64,000 nucleotides of DNA, taken from NCBI RefSeq assembly GCF_040834005.1, contig NZ_CP162129.1, forward strand, positions 571,501-635,500. The letters are read 5' to 3'. This document shows positions 8,985 through 16,671 of this stretch, one piece after another. The notes beneath the pieces were generated by a model. It did no database searches and had not been told where the DNA came from. It was given only the letters and a program-made list of their open reading frames with translations. Source of the DNA: Paenibacillus sp. PL2-23. GTDB lineage: Bacteria > Bacillota > Bacilli > Paenibacillales > Paenibacillaceae. Made by a program: the position numbers and the translations under genes. Numbering within the stretch: position 1 is the stretch's first letter; the number at the start of each line of letters is the position of its first letter.

Positions 8985-10295
8985 CTAATCTGTTGATCGG
9001 AACAACACGTCTTCCATCTGGCGATAGCGGTACGGCTCGTATTGGAATTGGTAAGGCTCCGCCAAATGCTGCTCCTGCACGAGGTCGTCGTTCATGTCGG
9101 TCACAAGCTCTCCGCGATAGATTAGTTCCCCGGCTTCATAGGCTTCGATGAAGAAGGAACGTATCTTTAAGTCGTCATAACGGGTGAACAGATCCGGAGG
9201 CTGCGAGAGCATCCGCTTGAAGGCGTACAGCTTGCCGTCCCGGAAGCTGAACCTGCTGTACTCCTCGATTGGCTCCGCATCCCGGACGGGATGAACGAGA
9301 GACTGTTCATGAACAAGCTGGACTCCCTCCCGGAGGGACAAGCTTATGATGGCAAGATGATTCTCCAAGGACGTTGAATTTGTGCTCGTAAGCTTGAGGG
9401 TCAGGATGCCCGTGTCGTCGTCTGCATACGCATCGTAGTTTTCCCGGTAAGTCTCGCCATCCGGCCGCTGTCCGCCTTCTACAGTTGTGGTATGTACGAA
9501 TGTGTCGAGCGCAGCCTCGCCAATGATCTCGCCACTGTCGGCATCGAAGCCTCTCACGACTATTCGTCCGTCGACAAGCGCGATGAGAGCCAGCTTGCCG
9601 TCCACGGCTTCCAGCCCGAGCACCTCGAGTCCTTGCAGCTCATCACGCGAATTTCCTTCCAAGTCGAGCTCCGCAATCCGCTTTGTTGCGGGCTGCTCCG
9701 AATCTTCTCCTTGCATCGTATTGCGCCCGGAGAAACGGATGACCTCATAGATTCCGCTGCTTCCCGTATAATCTCGGGTCGTTGTCGGCGCGTAGAAGAC
9801 GCGGTCTCCGATAAAGGCGAGTCCCTTCTCTTGATAGTTCGTATGCGCTCGACTATTTGCGGCACTGTGATAGACAAGCGACGGATCGATGAATGCCATC
9901 CCGCCGAAGTCACCGCGAAAGCCGTCTATATTGTCGAAATACCGAACCTCGTAATCGTCATTGGATGTGAAGGACGGATAAATCTCGTAGAAACGGTCGC
10001 CGACAGGCAACGGCATGCCGGGTGCATAGTAAGTATTCAGATTGCGCGGCTCGTCATGCACTTTCGTTTGTTTCGTTATGCGCCCGTCCGCCCAGCGGAA
10101 GCGCATCTCGTGATAGCCGTCGCGAATCGCGCCTTCGACCGCGATGCCGTCAAGCGCGGAGCGGTCGCCGAGCAGGTCGACGAGCTCTATCGTTCCGTTG
10201 TTCCGCGAGGTGTCGATGACGAATAACGTGATAAGGATTATCCCGGCGCTAAGCGCGGCGAGTAATAGAGCGGCATGTCTTCTACCTATACGCAT
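8985..10295 (-). CDS. Membrane-anchored extracytoplasmic protein of the GntR-ABC operon
   Basis: 436 aa with one N-terminal membrane anchor (AALLLAALSAGIILITLFVI) and a large outside domain rich in Tyr, Asp and short beta-strand patterns, with no catalytic motif I recognise. The repeating strands (LALIALVDGRIVVRGFD, LAIISLSLREGVQLVHEQ, KLYAFKRML) suggest a beta-propeller-like fold, which is inference. GGGGAGGA lies nine bases before the ATG. Its place between permease and ATPase suggests it is a sensor or accessory subunit of the same transporter. Confidence 0.7.
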   Translation of the reverse strand: MRIGRRHAALLLAALSAGIILITLFVIDTSRNNGTIELVDLLGDRSALDGIAVEGAIRDGYHEMRFRWADGRITKQTKVHDEPRNLNTYYAPGMPLPVGDRFYEIYPSFTSNDDYEVRYFDNIDGFRGDFGGMAFIDPSLVYHSAANSRAHTNYQEKGLAFIGDRVFYAPTTTRDYTGSSGIYEVIRFSGRNTMQGEDSEQPATKRIAELDLEGNSRDELQGLEVLGLEAVDGKLALIALVDGRIVVRGFDADSGEIIGEAALDTFVHTTTVEGGQRPDGETYRENYDAYADDDTGILTLKLTSTNSTSLENHLAIISLSLREGVQLVHEQSLVHPVRDAEPIEEYSRFSFRDGKLYAFKRMLSQPPDLFTRYDDLKIRSFFIEAYEAGELIYRGELVTDMNDDLVQEQHLAEPYQFQYEPYRYRQMEDVLFRSTD

Positions 10296-10316
10296 GAGCT
10301 TAAGTCCTCCCCTTTC

Positions 10317-11084
10317 TTATCCAATAGCGCCGCGCTTCACAAGCCGCATGCCATGCCAAGCAAACCATGCGGAGAAGGCCAGCAGAATGAGGCTGTTGGC
10401 TTGCAGGCTGAAGGTTTCGAATGGAGATGCGGGCATGTTCATTCGATAAGTCAGCGCTCGAATAAGGGTGTAGATTGCTGCGGCAAGCACGGCGAAGCCC
10501 CAGTATCGCTTGCTCCTCTCGCAGATGGCTGCGTAACAGAGGCCGGTCGCCAAAGCGGCGCCGATGCTGAGCGTGGAGAGCAGGGCTTGCGCGTTGGATG
10601 GCAGCGCGATGCTCAGAAAGCTCGACCGAATTGCGGCAAGGAATACTCCGTTGTGAGGAGCGGTCAGAAAGGTTGTTGCGCCGCTGATTTGCCCTTCTAC
10701 CATCCCGAAGCCGATCCAGATACTGAGAGCGAGCGCCGCCCACAGCGTCATCAAGGAGATAATGAGCGCCAGCAGCTTGCTGAAGTAGAGAGCCTCCCTG
10801 CGGACGGGCAGCGCCAGCAGCGTATAGATGCTGCGGCTACTCGAATAATGGGAGTAGAACGATCTGAGGAACAAGCCCAGCATCGCCGCCAGATATACAA
10901 GGAATACCATCATGCAGCCAGACTCCGCATAAATCGTCTCGTATCGCTGATATATCGCAAAGCTGTGATTCATATGGATGGACAGGAACATAAGCGGAGA
11001 GATAACGGCGCCAAGCGATAGCAGCAGAACACCCCGCAGCATCGTGCCGAGCTCATAGTTCAGCAGTCGGTAGAAGCTTTTCAT
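10317..11084 (-). CDS. ABC transporter permease of the GntR operon
   Basis: A 255-aa membrane protein with about six hydrophobic segments (SLGAVISPLMFLSIHM, MMVFLVYLAAMLGLF, LLALIISLMTLWAALALSIW and others). The loop RSIYTLLALPVRREALYFSKLLA is typical of ABC-2-like permeases. Start at 11084 is chosen because AGGAGGAT lies six bases upstream; a TTG at 11090 would be too close. It forms the transport channel with the downstream ATPase. Confidence 0.82.
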   Translation of the reverse strand: MKSFYRLLNYELGTMLRGVLLLSLGAVISPLMFLSIHMNHSFAIYQRYETIYAESGCMMVFLVYLAAMLGLFLRSFYSHYSSSRSIYTLLALPVRREALYFSKLLALIISLMTLWAALALSIWIGFGMVEGQISGATTFLTAPHNGVFLAAIRSSFLSIALPSNAQALLSTLSIGAALATGLCYAAICERSKRYWGFAVLAAAIYTLIRALTYRMNMPASPFETFSLQANSLILLAFSAWFAWHGMRLVKRGAIG

Positions 11085-11117
11085 TTGCAATCCTCCTCAT
11101 CGTTATTGCTGTGATTG

Positions 11118-11139
11118 ATGTATTACTGAACTAATACAT
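11118..11139. promoter_or_regulatory. GntR operator, site 2 (between gntR and permease)
   Basis: ATGTATTA-CTGAAC-TAATACAT, a perfect inverted repeat in the 77-base gap between the regulator and the permease. It shares the core TGTATTA-N6-TAATACA with the site in front of the regulator, so both are probably bound by the same GntR protein. Confidence 0.7.
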
Positions 11140-11161
11140 GCTGCTCATGAAAAAAACGGCG

Positions 11162-11539
11162 TCAAGGCCGCTCCCAATGCTCGCTCACCAGCTCGATGAC
11201 CTTTTTGAACGACAGATTAATTTCCTTCGCCGATAAAATAAACGACACAACGAGCCCGCGCGTCAGTTCTTCCTCGATCCGTGCCAATAATTCCGCATCC
11301 GCATAGATGACGCTGCCCTGATTGCCGCTCGTATGAACGAAGCCTTCCTCCTCCATTAGCTTGAACGCTTTCTGGACCGTGTTGGGATTGACGTTCAGCT
11401 GCGCTGCAATATCCCTTCTGGAGGGAAGCCGGTCGCCCGAGGCCACGCGTCCGAGAAGAAGCTGGCGCTTGACGTAGCCGGCAATCTGCATATATACCGG
11501 CTCCTTGCCGTCTAATGCCAGCTCTTTGAAGTGAAGCAC
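11162..11539 (-). CDS. GntR-family regulator, YtrA subfamily
   Basis: A 125-aa short GntR protein: winged HTH at residues 10-78 (EPVYMQIAGYVKRQL, LPSRRDIAAQLNVNPNTVQKAFKLMEEEGFV) and only a small C-terminal dimer helix, the hallmark of the YtrA subfamily, which controls ABC operons. GTG start at 11539. It is first in the operon, with identical-core palindromes in its promoter and in the gap before the permease. That supports autoregulation and a second control point. The inducer is unknown; B. subtilis YtrA responds to cell-wall antibiotics. Confidence 0.9.
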   Translation of the reverse strand: MLHFKELALDGKEPVYMQIAGYVKRQLLLGRVASGDRLPSRRDIAAQLNVNPNTVQKAFKLMEEEGFVHTSGNQGSVIYADAELLARIEEELTRGLVVSFILSAKEINLSFKKVIELVSEHWERP

Positions 11540-11566
11540 AATCGGTCACCATCCTCTTCTTACCAT

Positions 11567-11599
11567 GTATTATATGGATAATACACTAGCGTTGTAAAG
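11567..11599 (-). promoter_or_regulatory. gntR promoter with overlapping operator, site 1
   Basis: On the minus strand TTTACA (11594-11599), 18 bases, then a perfect TATAAT (11570-11575). The palindrome TGTATTAT-N4-ATAATACA (11567-11586) covers the -10 box and part of the spacer, so a bound repressor would block RNA polymerase. Confidence 0.8.
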
Positions 11600-11655
11600 C
11601 GCCAGGCGAAGTTTTCTCTATACTGGGCTTATATTTCAACGCGGGAAGGTATGTT

Positions 11656-11673
11656 CCCCGCCAATGGGCGGGG
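11656..11673 (+). other. Hairpin in the gntR/allB intergenic region
   Basis: CCCCGCC-AATG-GGCGGGG, a perfect 7-bp stem. Further short dyads follow (GAGCG-N6-CGCTC and GAGCA-N11-TGCTC) before a run of seven T. The 347-base gap holds this, the GntR promoter and the allB leader hairpin; I recognise no riboswitch class in it. Confidence 0.35.
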
Positions 11674-11835
11674 CAGCCGTTGACGCTTGCGAGCGGCATA
11701 GCGCTCAAAGCTGTGACGTGCGAGCAATTGTGTAATATGCTCAAAACGGCTGTATTTTTTTGGGGGAGACGCACAATGACAATGAACGGGGAAGCGATTA
11801 TGATGAAGGCATGAAATAGAATGATAACAATGCGG

Positions 11836-11853
11836 GGCCGCCTTCGGGCGGCC
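11836..11853 (+). other. UUCG hairpin in the allB leader
   Basis: GGCCGCC-TTCG-GGCGGCC, flanked by AACAA and TTGTT that could extend the stem across a bulge. It ends 33 bases before the allB start. It resembles a terminator stem but lacks a long T-run, so it is a possible attenuator or leader stabiliser. Confidence 0.45.
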
Positions 11854-11886
11854 TTGTTAGCCACCATAGAAAGGCAGGCGAACGAC

Positions 11887-13260
11887 ATGATTCCGAGTGA
11901 AAAGTTCGATCTCGTCATCCGGGGCGGATCGGTTGTGCTGAAGGATGTCGTCGGCGTGATGGATATCGGCATTAAGGACGGACGAATTGTCGAGATTGGC
12001 GCTCTCGGCGACGTGCCGGACGCTATCGAATTCGATGCCACGGGCTTAACCGTAATGGCAGGCATGGTTGACGCGCACGTGCATCTGAACGAGCCGGGGC
12101 TGGGCGATTGGGAAGGCTTCCGAACAGGCACGGCGGCACTGGCGGCAGGCGGTGTTACGACGTATATCGATATGCCGCTGAACGGACTGCCGCCGACCGT
12201 GACGGTGGCGGCGTTGGAGCAGAAGCTTGCCGCTGCCCGCAGCAGCTCCTATGTGGACTTTGCGTTATGGGGCGGTCTTGTGCCAGGCAAGCTGGAGCAT
12301 CTAGCGCCGCTGCGCGAGGCCGGCGTTGCCGGCTACAAGGCCTTCATGTCGACGGCCGGAGGTCCTGGCGAAGACGCCTTCCGCGAGGTTGACGATTATA
12401 CGCTGCTGGAGGGCATGAAGCGAATCGCTGCGGAGGGCAAGGTGCTGGCGCTCCATGCGGAGAGTGAGCCGATCGTCTCCAAGCTGGCGGAGGAGATGCG
12501 GGTAGCAGGGCGCGTATCGGCGGGCGACTATACCGCTTCCCGGCCAATTATCGCCGAGCTGGAAGCGGTGAATCGGGCGTTATTTTATGCGGAACAGACG
12601 GGCTGTGCCCTTCATTTCGTCCATATAAGCAGCGAAGCGGGGGTGAGGGCGATTGAAAGCGCGAAGCGGCGCGGGCTCGATGTCACGCTGGAGACATGCC
12701 CGCATTACCTCAAGCTGACGGACGCATCGCTGGCGACGAAGGGAGCGGCTGCCAAGTGCGCGCCTCCGCTGCGAAGCGCCGAGGAGCAGGAGAAGCTTTG
12801 GCGGGCAGTAACTGAGGGCTGTGTCGATATGATCGCTTCCGACCATTCGCCCTGTCCGGAAGAGATGAAGGCGGGAGACGACATATTCGCGGCCTGGGGC
12901 GGCATTGCGGGCGCGCAAAGCTCGATGGAGCTGATGATTGGGGAGGGCCACGTGAAACGCGGCATACCGCTCACGAAGCTGACCCGCATGCTCAGCCTGG
13001 AGCCAGCCCGTCGGTTCGGGTTATCCAGCCGCAAGGGGGAGATCCGGATTGGAGCGGACGCTGATCTGGCGCTGCTCGATCTGAACGCCGGCTATGTGCT
13101 GGAGCGGGAGGGGCTGTACCACAAGCACAAGCATAGTCCGTACATCGGAGAGACGATGCATTGCGCCATTCAGGCGACAATATCGCGCGGGCGGGTGATC
13201 TATAACAGGCGGACGGGAATTGAGGGGGAGCCGGAAGGGGAATGGCTGCGCTGCAAGTAA
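11887..13260 (+). CDS. allB: Allantoinase
   Basis: 457 aa, cyclic amidohydrolase family, opening allantoin to allantoate. The metal motif DAHVHLNEPG, the carboxylated-Lys region GYKAFMST, LHAESE, HFVHISS, ETCPHYL and ASDHSPCPEEMK all match allantoinase or dihydroorotase-type enzymes. Start at 11887 avoids the leader hairpin; a weak AGGCAGG precedes it. allC and pucG follow, which favours allantoinase over dihydroorotase. It begins a three-gene purine nitrogen-recovery operon. Confidence 0.9.
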   Translation: MIPSEKFDLVIRGGSVVLKDVVGVMDIGIKDGRIVEIGALGDVPDAIEFDATGLTVMAGMVDAHVHLNEPGLGDWEGFRTGTAALAAGGVTTYIDMPLNGLPPTVTVAALEQKLAAARSSSYVDFALWGGLVPGKLEHLAPLREAGVAGYKAFMSTAGGPGEDAFREVDDYTLLEGMKRIAAEGKVLALHAESEPIVSKLAEEMRVAGRVSAGDYTASRPIIAELEAVNRALFYAEQTGCALHFVHISSEAGVRAIESAKRRGLDVTLETCPHYLKLTDASLATKGAAAKCAPPLRSAEEQEKLWRAVTEGCVDMIASDHSPCPEEMKAGDDIFAAWGGIAGAQSSMELMIGEGHVKRGIPLTKLTRMLSLEPARRFGLSSRKGEIRIGADADLALLDLNAGYVLEREGLYHKHKHSPYIGETMHCAIQATISRGRVIYNRRTGIEGEPEGEWLRCK

Positions 13261-13282
13261 GCTGGGCACAAGGGAGTTGACA

Positions 13283-14578
13283 ATGATGGGACTGGACGCG
13301 CCGCTCTCAGAGCAAACAAAGGAAGAGCTGCTGCAGCGCCTGGAGATGCTGGTCATGAATCTCTTGGAGGAGCTCGCCCTTTACTCGTCAAGCGAAGGCT
13401 CGGGTGTGACTCGGCTGCTCTTCTCCAAGGAATGGCTGAAGGCCCAGCAGGCGCTGAAGGAGATTATGGGGAATAATGGGCTGGTTCCCTCGTTCGACGA
13501 GGCGGGCAACTTATATGGAACTTTACAGGGCAGCCAAGCTGAGCTGCCCGCTGTCATAACGGGCTCCCATATTGATACCGTCGTGAACGGGGGGCGATAT
13601 GACGGAGCGTATGGGATCGCGGCGGCGCTTGCTGCGGTGCAATATTTGCGGGAGACATACGGTCCTCCGCTTCGCAGCATTGAGGTCGTGTCGCTCAGCG
13701 AAGAAGAAGGAAGCCGATTCCCTATGGCGTACTGGGGCTCCGGAAGCATAACGGGAGAGCGCGGGTTCGCGGACATCGCGAATCTGGAGGATGGCGACGG
13801 CGTCCCGTTCTTGCAAGCGATGAAGGCGTGCGGCTTCGGCGAAGGAAGTGCCCGAACGGCCCTCAGGGAGAAGGGCTCTATGGCGGCTTTTATTGAGCTG
13901 CATATTGAGCAAGGCGCCGTGCTGGAGCGTGAGGGCTTGTCCGTCGGCGTCGTGGATGCGATCGTCGGGCAGCGGCGATTCGTCGTAACGGTGACCGGGG
14001 AAGCCAATCATGCAGGCACGACGCCGATGCATATGCGCAAGGACGCGCTGGAAGGCGCGTGCGCAATGGTTATTTTGCTGCGGGAGGAGGCTGCGCGGCA
14101 TGGGGAGCCGCTAGTCGCTACGGCCGGTCGAATGACCGTGCATCCTAACGTGCCGAATGTTGTGCCGGGGAAGGTGGAATTTACCGTTGACATCAGGCAC
14201 TCCGATCCGGTGAGGCTGGAGGCGTTCTGCGGCTGGTTCTCCGAAGCCTTCCGCGAGGCAGCGAATCATAGAGGACTGGCTTTTGCCTGCGCCGAGTGGT
14301 TCAGGGAGGAGCCGACTCCAATGGACAGCCGGTTGAAGGGAATGCTGGACGCCGCGTGCGGGGGTCTTGGCGTATCCTATCGCCGCATGGTGAGCGGAGC
14401 AGGGCATGACGCGCAGATGTTCAGCCGCATTTGCCCTTCCGCCATGCTGTTTGTGCCGAGCCGGGGCGGTATCTCGCATTCGCCGGAGGAGTATACGGCT
14501 CCGAGTGAGCTTGCTGTCGGCGCACTTGTGCTGGCGAAGCTGTTGTACCGACTAGGTTATGAGGGGGAGCTTGCGTGA
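13283..14578 (+). CDS. allC: Allantoate amidohydrolase (M20-type, Zn/Mn dependent)
   Basis: A 431-aa M20/hydantoinase-carbamoylase family protein. GSHIDTVVNGGRYDGAYG and SEEEGSRFPMAYWGSGSITG carry the metal ligands, FIELHIEQGAVLE and GEANHAGTTPM the dimer and substrate residues, and GAGHDAQMF the last ligand. AAGGGAG lies six bases before the ATG. Between allB and pucG it most likely converts allantoate to ureidoglycine with release of ammonia; N-carbamoyl amino-acid hydrolases are close relatives. The stop overlaps the pucG start (TGATG). Confidence 0.87.
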   Translation: MMGLDAPLSEQTKEELLQRLEMLVMNLLEELALYSSSEGSGVTRLLFSKEWLKAQQALKEIMGNNGLVPSFDEAGNLYGTLQGSQAELPAVITGSHIDTVVNGGRYDGAYGIAAALAAVQYLRETYGPPLRSIEVVSLSEEEGSRFPMAYWGSGSITGERGFADIANLEDGDGVPFLQAMKACGFGEGSARTALREKGSMAAFIELHIEQGAVLEREGLSVGVVDAIVGQRRFVVTVTGEANHAGTTPMHMRKDALEGACAMVILLREEAARHGEPLVATAGRMTVHPNVPNVVPGKVEFTVDIRHSDPVRLEAFCGWFSEAFREAANHRGLAFACAEWFREEPTPMDSRLKGMLDAACGGLGVSYRRMVSGAGHDAQMFSRICPSAMLFVPSRGGISHSPEEYTAPSELAVGALVLAKLLYRLGYEGELA

Positions 14579-15813
14579 TGAGAAGCTATATGGATTTGGC
14601 GCCGTCGCCGCGGACGATTATGACGCCGGGCCCGGTCGAGGTTGATCCTCGCGTTCTGCGGGCGATGTCGTATCCGATCCTGGGGCAGTTCGATCCCGAA
14701 TTCACAGGGCTTATGAACGAGACGATGGAGATGCTGCGCGAGGTGTTTGTGACGGGCAACCAGTGGGCTTATCCCGTGGACGGCACGTCCCGCTCCGGCA
14801 TTGAGGCGGTGCTCGTCAGCCTAATCGAGCCGGGAGACAAGGTGCTTGTGCCCATATACGGACGATTCGGGCACTTGCTTGTCGAGATTGCAAGGCGCTG
14901 CGGCGCCGACGTCGTAAGGCTGGAGAAGGAATGGGGGACGGTGTTCGCGGCCGAGGAGATCCTATCGGCGATTCGGACGCATCAGCCGCGCCTCGTGGCT
15001 GTGGTGCATGGCGAGACATCGACGGGCCGGCTGCAGCCGCTCGATGGGCTCGGGGATGCCTGCCGCGAGATCGACGCGCTGCTCGTTGTGGATGCGGTCG
15101 CCACGATTGGCGGCGTGAAGGTGGCGACGGACGAGTGGGGGATTGATGCGGTCATCGGCGGCACGCAGAAATGCCTGTCCGTTCCGTCGGGGCTTGCGCC
15201 CGTTACGTATAATAGCCGGGCAGAAGCAAAGCTGCTGAAGCGCAAGCGCATTGAACGCGGACTATTAATGAGTGACGAGGAGGCGCAGCACAATCTGGTG
15301 CCGCGGCCAATTCAGAGCAACTATCTCGACCTGAGCCAGCTGCAGGATTATTGGAGCCCCGCCCGGTTGAACCATCACACGGAGGCGACCACGATGCTGT
15401 ACGCCCTGCGCGAAGGGCTGCGACTTGTTCTGCAAGAAGGACTGGAGGCGAGGTTTGCCCGCCATCGTGAGCAGGAAGCGGCGCTTGTGGCGGGCATTGA
15501 AGCGATGGGGCTGACGCTGTATGGCGATCCATCCTGCAAGATGCCGGTCGTCACCTGCATCGAAATTCCGGAAGGAATTGACGGCGAATCCGTCCGCTCG
15601 ATGCTGCTCAGCGATTTCGGCATCGAGATCGCCAGCTCGTTCGGCCCGCTGAAGGGCCGAATCTGGCGGATCGGCACGATGGGCTACAGCTGCAGCAAGC
15701 GTAATGTGCTGCTGACGCTGGGCGCCTTCGAGGCCGTACTGCTGCGGCACGGCTGCAAGCTGGACGCGGGAGCCGGGCTGCAGGCGGCGATGGACGTTTA
15801 TGGGATTGGGTAG
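14578..15813 (+). CDS. pucG: (S)-ureidoglycine-glyoxylate aminotransferase
   Basis: A 411-aa PLP-dependent class V aminotransferase. The N-terminus PRTIMTPGPVEVDPRVLRAMSYPILGQFDPEF is typical, VDAVATIGGVKVATDEWGIDAVIGGTQKCLSVPSGLAPV contains the PLP Lys (TQKCLS), and LNHHTEATTMLYALREGL follows. Alanine-glyoxylate aminotransferases are close in sequence; the operon with allB and allC points to the PucG role, moving the ureidoglycine amino group to glyoxylate to give glycine. ATG at 14578, preceded by GAGGGGGA. Confidence 0.87.
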   Translation: MRSYMDLAPSPRTIMTPGPVEVDPRVLRAMSYPILGQFDPEFTGLMNETMEMLREVFVTGNQWAYPVDGTSRSGIEAVLVSLIEPGDKVLVPIYGRFGHLLVEIARRCGADVVRLEKEWGTVFAAEEILSAIRTHQPRLVAVVHGETSTGRLQPLDGLGDACREIDALLVVDAVATIGGVKVATDEWGIDAVIGGTQKCLSVPSGLAPVTYNSRAEAKLLKRKRIERGLLMSDEEAQHNLVPRPIQSNYLDLSQLQDYWSPARLNHHTEATTMLYALREGLRLVLQEGLEARFARHREQEAALVAGIEAMGLTLYGDPSCKMPVVTCIEIPEGIDGESVRSMLLSDFGIEIASSFGPLKGRIWRIGTMGYSCSKRNVLLTLGAFEAVLLRHGCKLDAGAGLQAAMDVYGIG

Positions 15814-15842
15814 TCTTTCAACGAATCGTTATTCAGTCCGAG

Positions 15843-16664
15843 CTATGGACATTCATTATAAGAGGCACCTGAATAGGTAATAAATGATATTTGTGCCAGA
15901 TGAATAATGCTTAGATTTCCGGCGTGTATGCATACAGCAATTCGCTCTCGCTCTACCGAAAGCAGGACACCGCATACAGGCTCGGTCTCGTTCGCCAGAT
16001 ACACTTGCACGGAGCAGCCGATGAGGAGGAGCAGGAAGGAGCGGAGGGGAATGCCGAAGAAGAGATTCATCAGCTCGGCGCTTCTCCCGACAATTTCCCC
16101 AAAGCACAATGTAATGGCTCTACGCGTGCATTCGTCAAGATTTAAGAGACTGGGCTCATGCCCGTCCGCCTGATGCTGCATACTTGATTGGCTGCGAATC
16201 GATGACAGTCGAATGAACGGAATGAGCCGCTGCTCCTCCCTATTTGCCAATAGAATGAAATCCCCCCCTGCCGCAGCGAGCCAACCGGAAGCAGGCTCTG
16301 CCCCTTCTACAGACAACGAGGCGGTCACGCGCTGCCCCTTGAGGGCGTGCAGGTCCAGCTGCAGCTGCCGCTGGTTGCCGGGATTAATGGCGGGCGAATC
16401 CTGAGGATTGCCGAGTGTCCTCAGCGTTTGATTCATCTCAGCTATGCAAGCCCGCAGGTGGTGCAGCTTCTCTGGCGGCAACGGGCTGGTCGGCGAATGG
16501 AATCGGGGAGTCGGCACGCGCGGCGGGCAGGCGGGAGGGGAGCAGGGATCTACCGCGACTGCGGGCAGCAATTCCTGCTGCCCGCAGGGTAAGGCATCGT
16601 GATGGCAGAATGTATACGAATGGCTTGACTTGAAAAGGCTATTCCCGTTGAATGGATGGTGCAT
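15843..16664 (-). CDS. Coat-like protein downstream of mnxG with two barrel modules
   Basis: 273 aa, unknown family. The first 70 residues are His/Cys/Pro-rich (HPFNGNSLF, CHHDALPCGQQ, PCSPPACPPRVPTP). Two segments then share a pattern: GQRVTASLSVEGAEPASGWL...LIPFIRLSSI (about residues 110-155) and GCSVQVYLANETEPVCGVLL...IIHLAQISFI (about 215-265). The pattern is two strands, a turn and a hydrophobic end, as in small SH3-like spore-coat domains (DUF2642-like). MnxF shows a similar layout. Start at 16664 has AAGGAGGTTGA overlapping the mnxG stop, so it is the fourth gene of the mnx operon. Confidence 0.72.
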   Translation of the reverse strand: MHHPFNGNSLFKSSHSYTFCHHDALPCGQQELLPAVAVDPCSPPACPPRVPTPRFHSPTSPLPPEKLHHLRACIAEMNQTLRTLGNPQDSPAINPGNQRQLQLDLHALKGQRVTASLSVEGAEPASGWLAAAGGDFILLANREEQRLIPFIRLSSIRSQSSMQHQADGHEPSLLNLDECTRRAITLCFGEIVGRSAELMNLFFGIPLRSFLLLLIGCSVQVYLANETEPVCGVLLSVERERIAVCIHAGNLSIIHLAQISFITYSGASYNECP

Positions 16665-16671
16665 CCTGCAA

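Noticed and set aside
11586..12131. Minus-strand ORF of 181 codons over the allB start
   Set aside because: Shadow of allB and its leader; Ser/Pro/Thr-rich with no domain.
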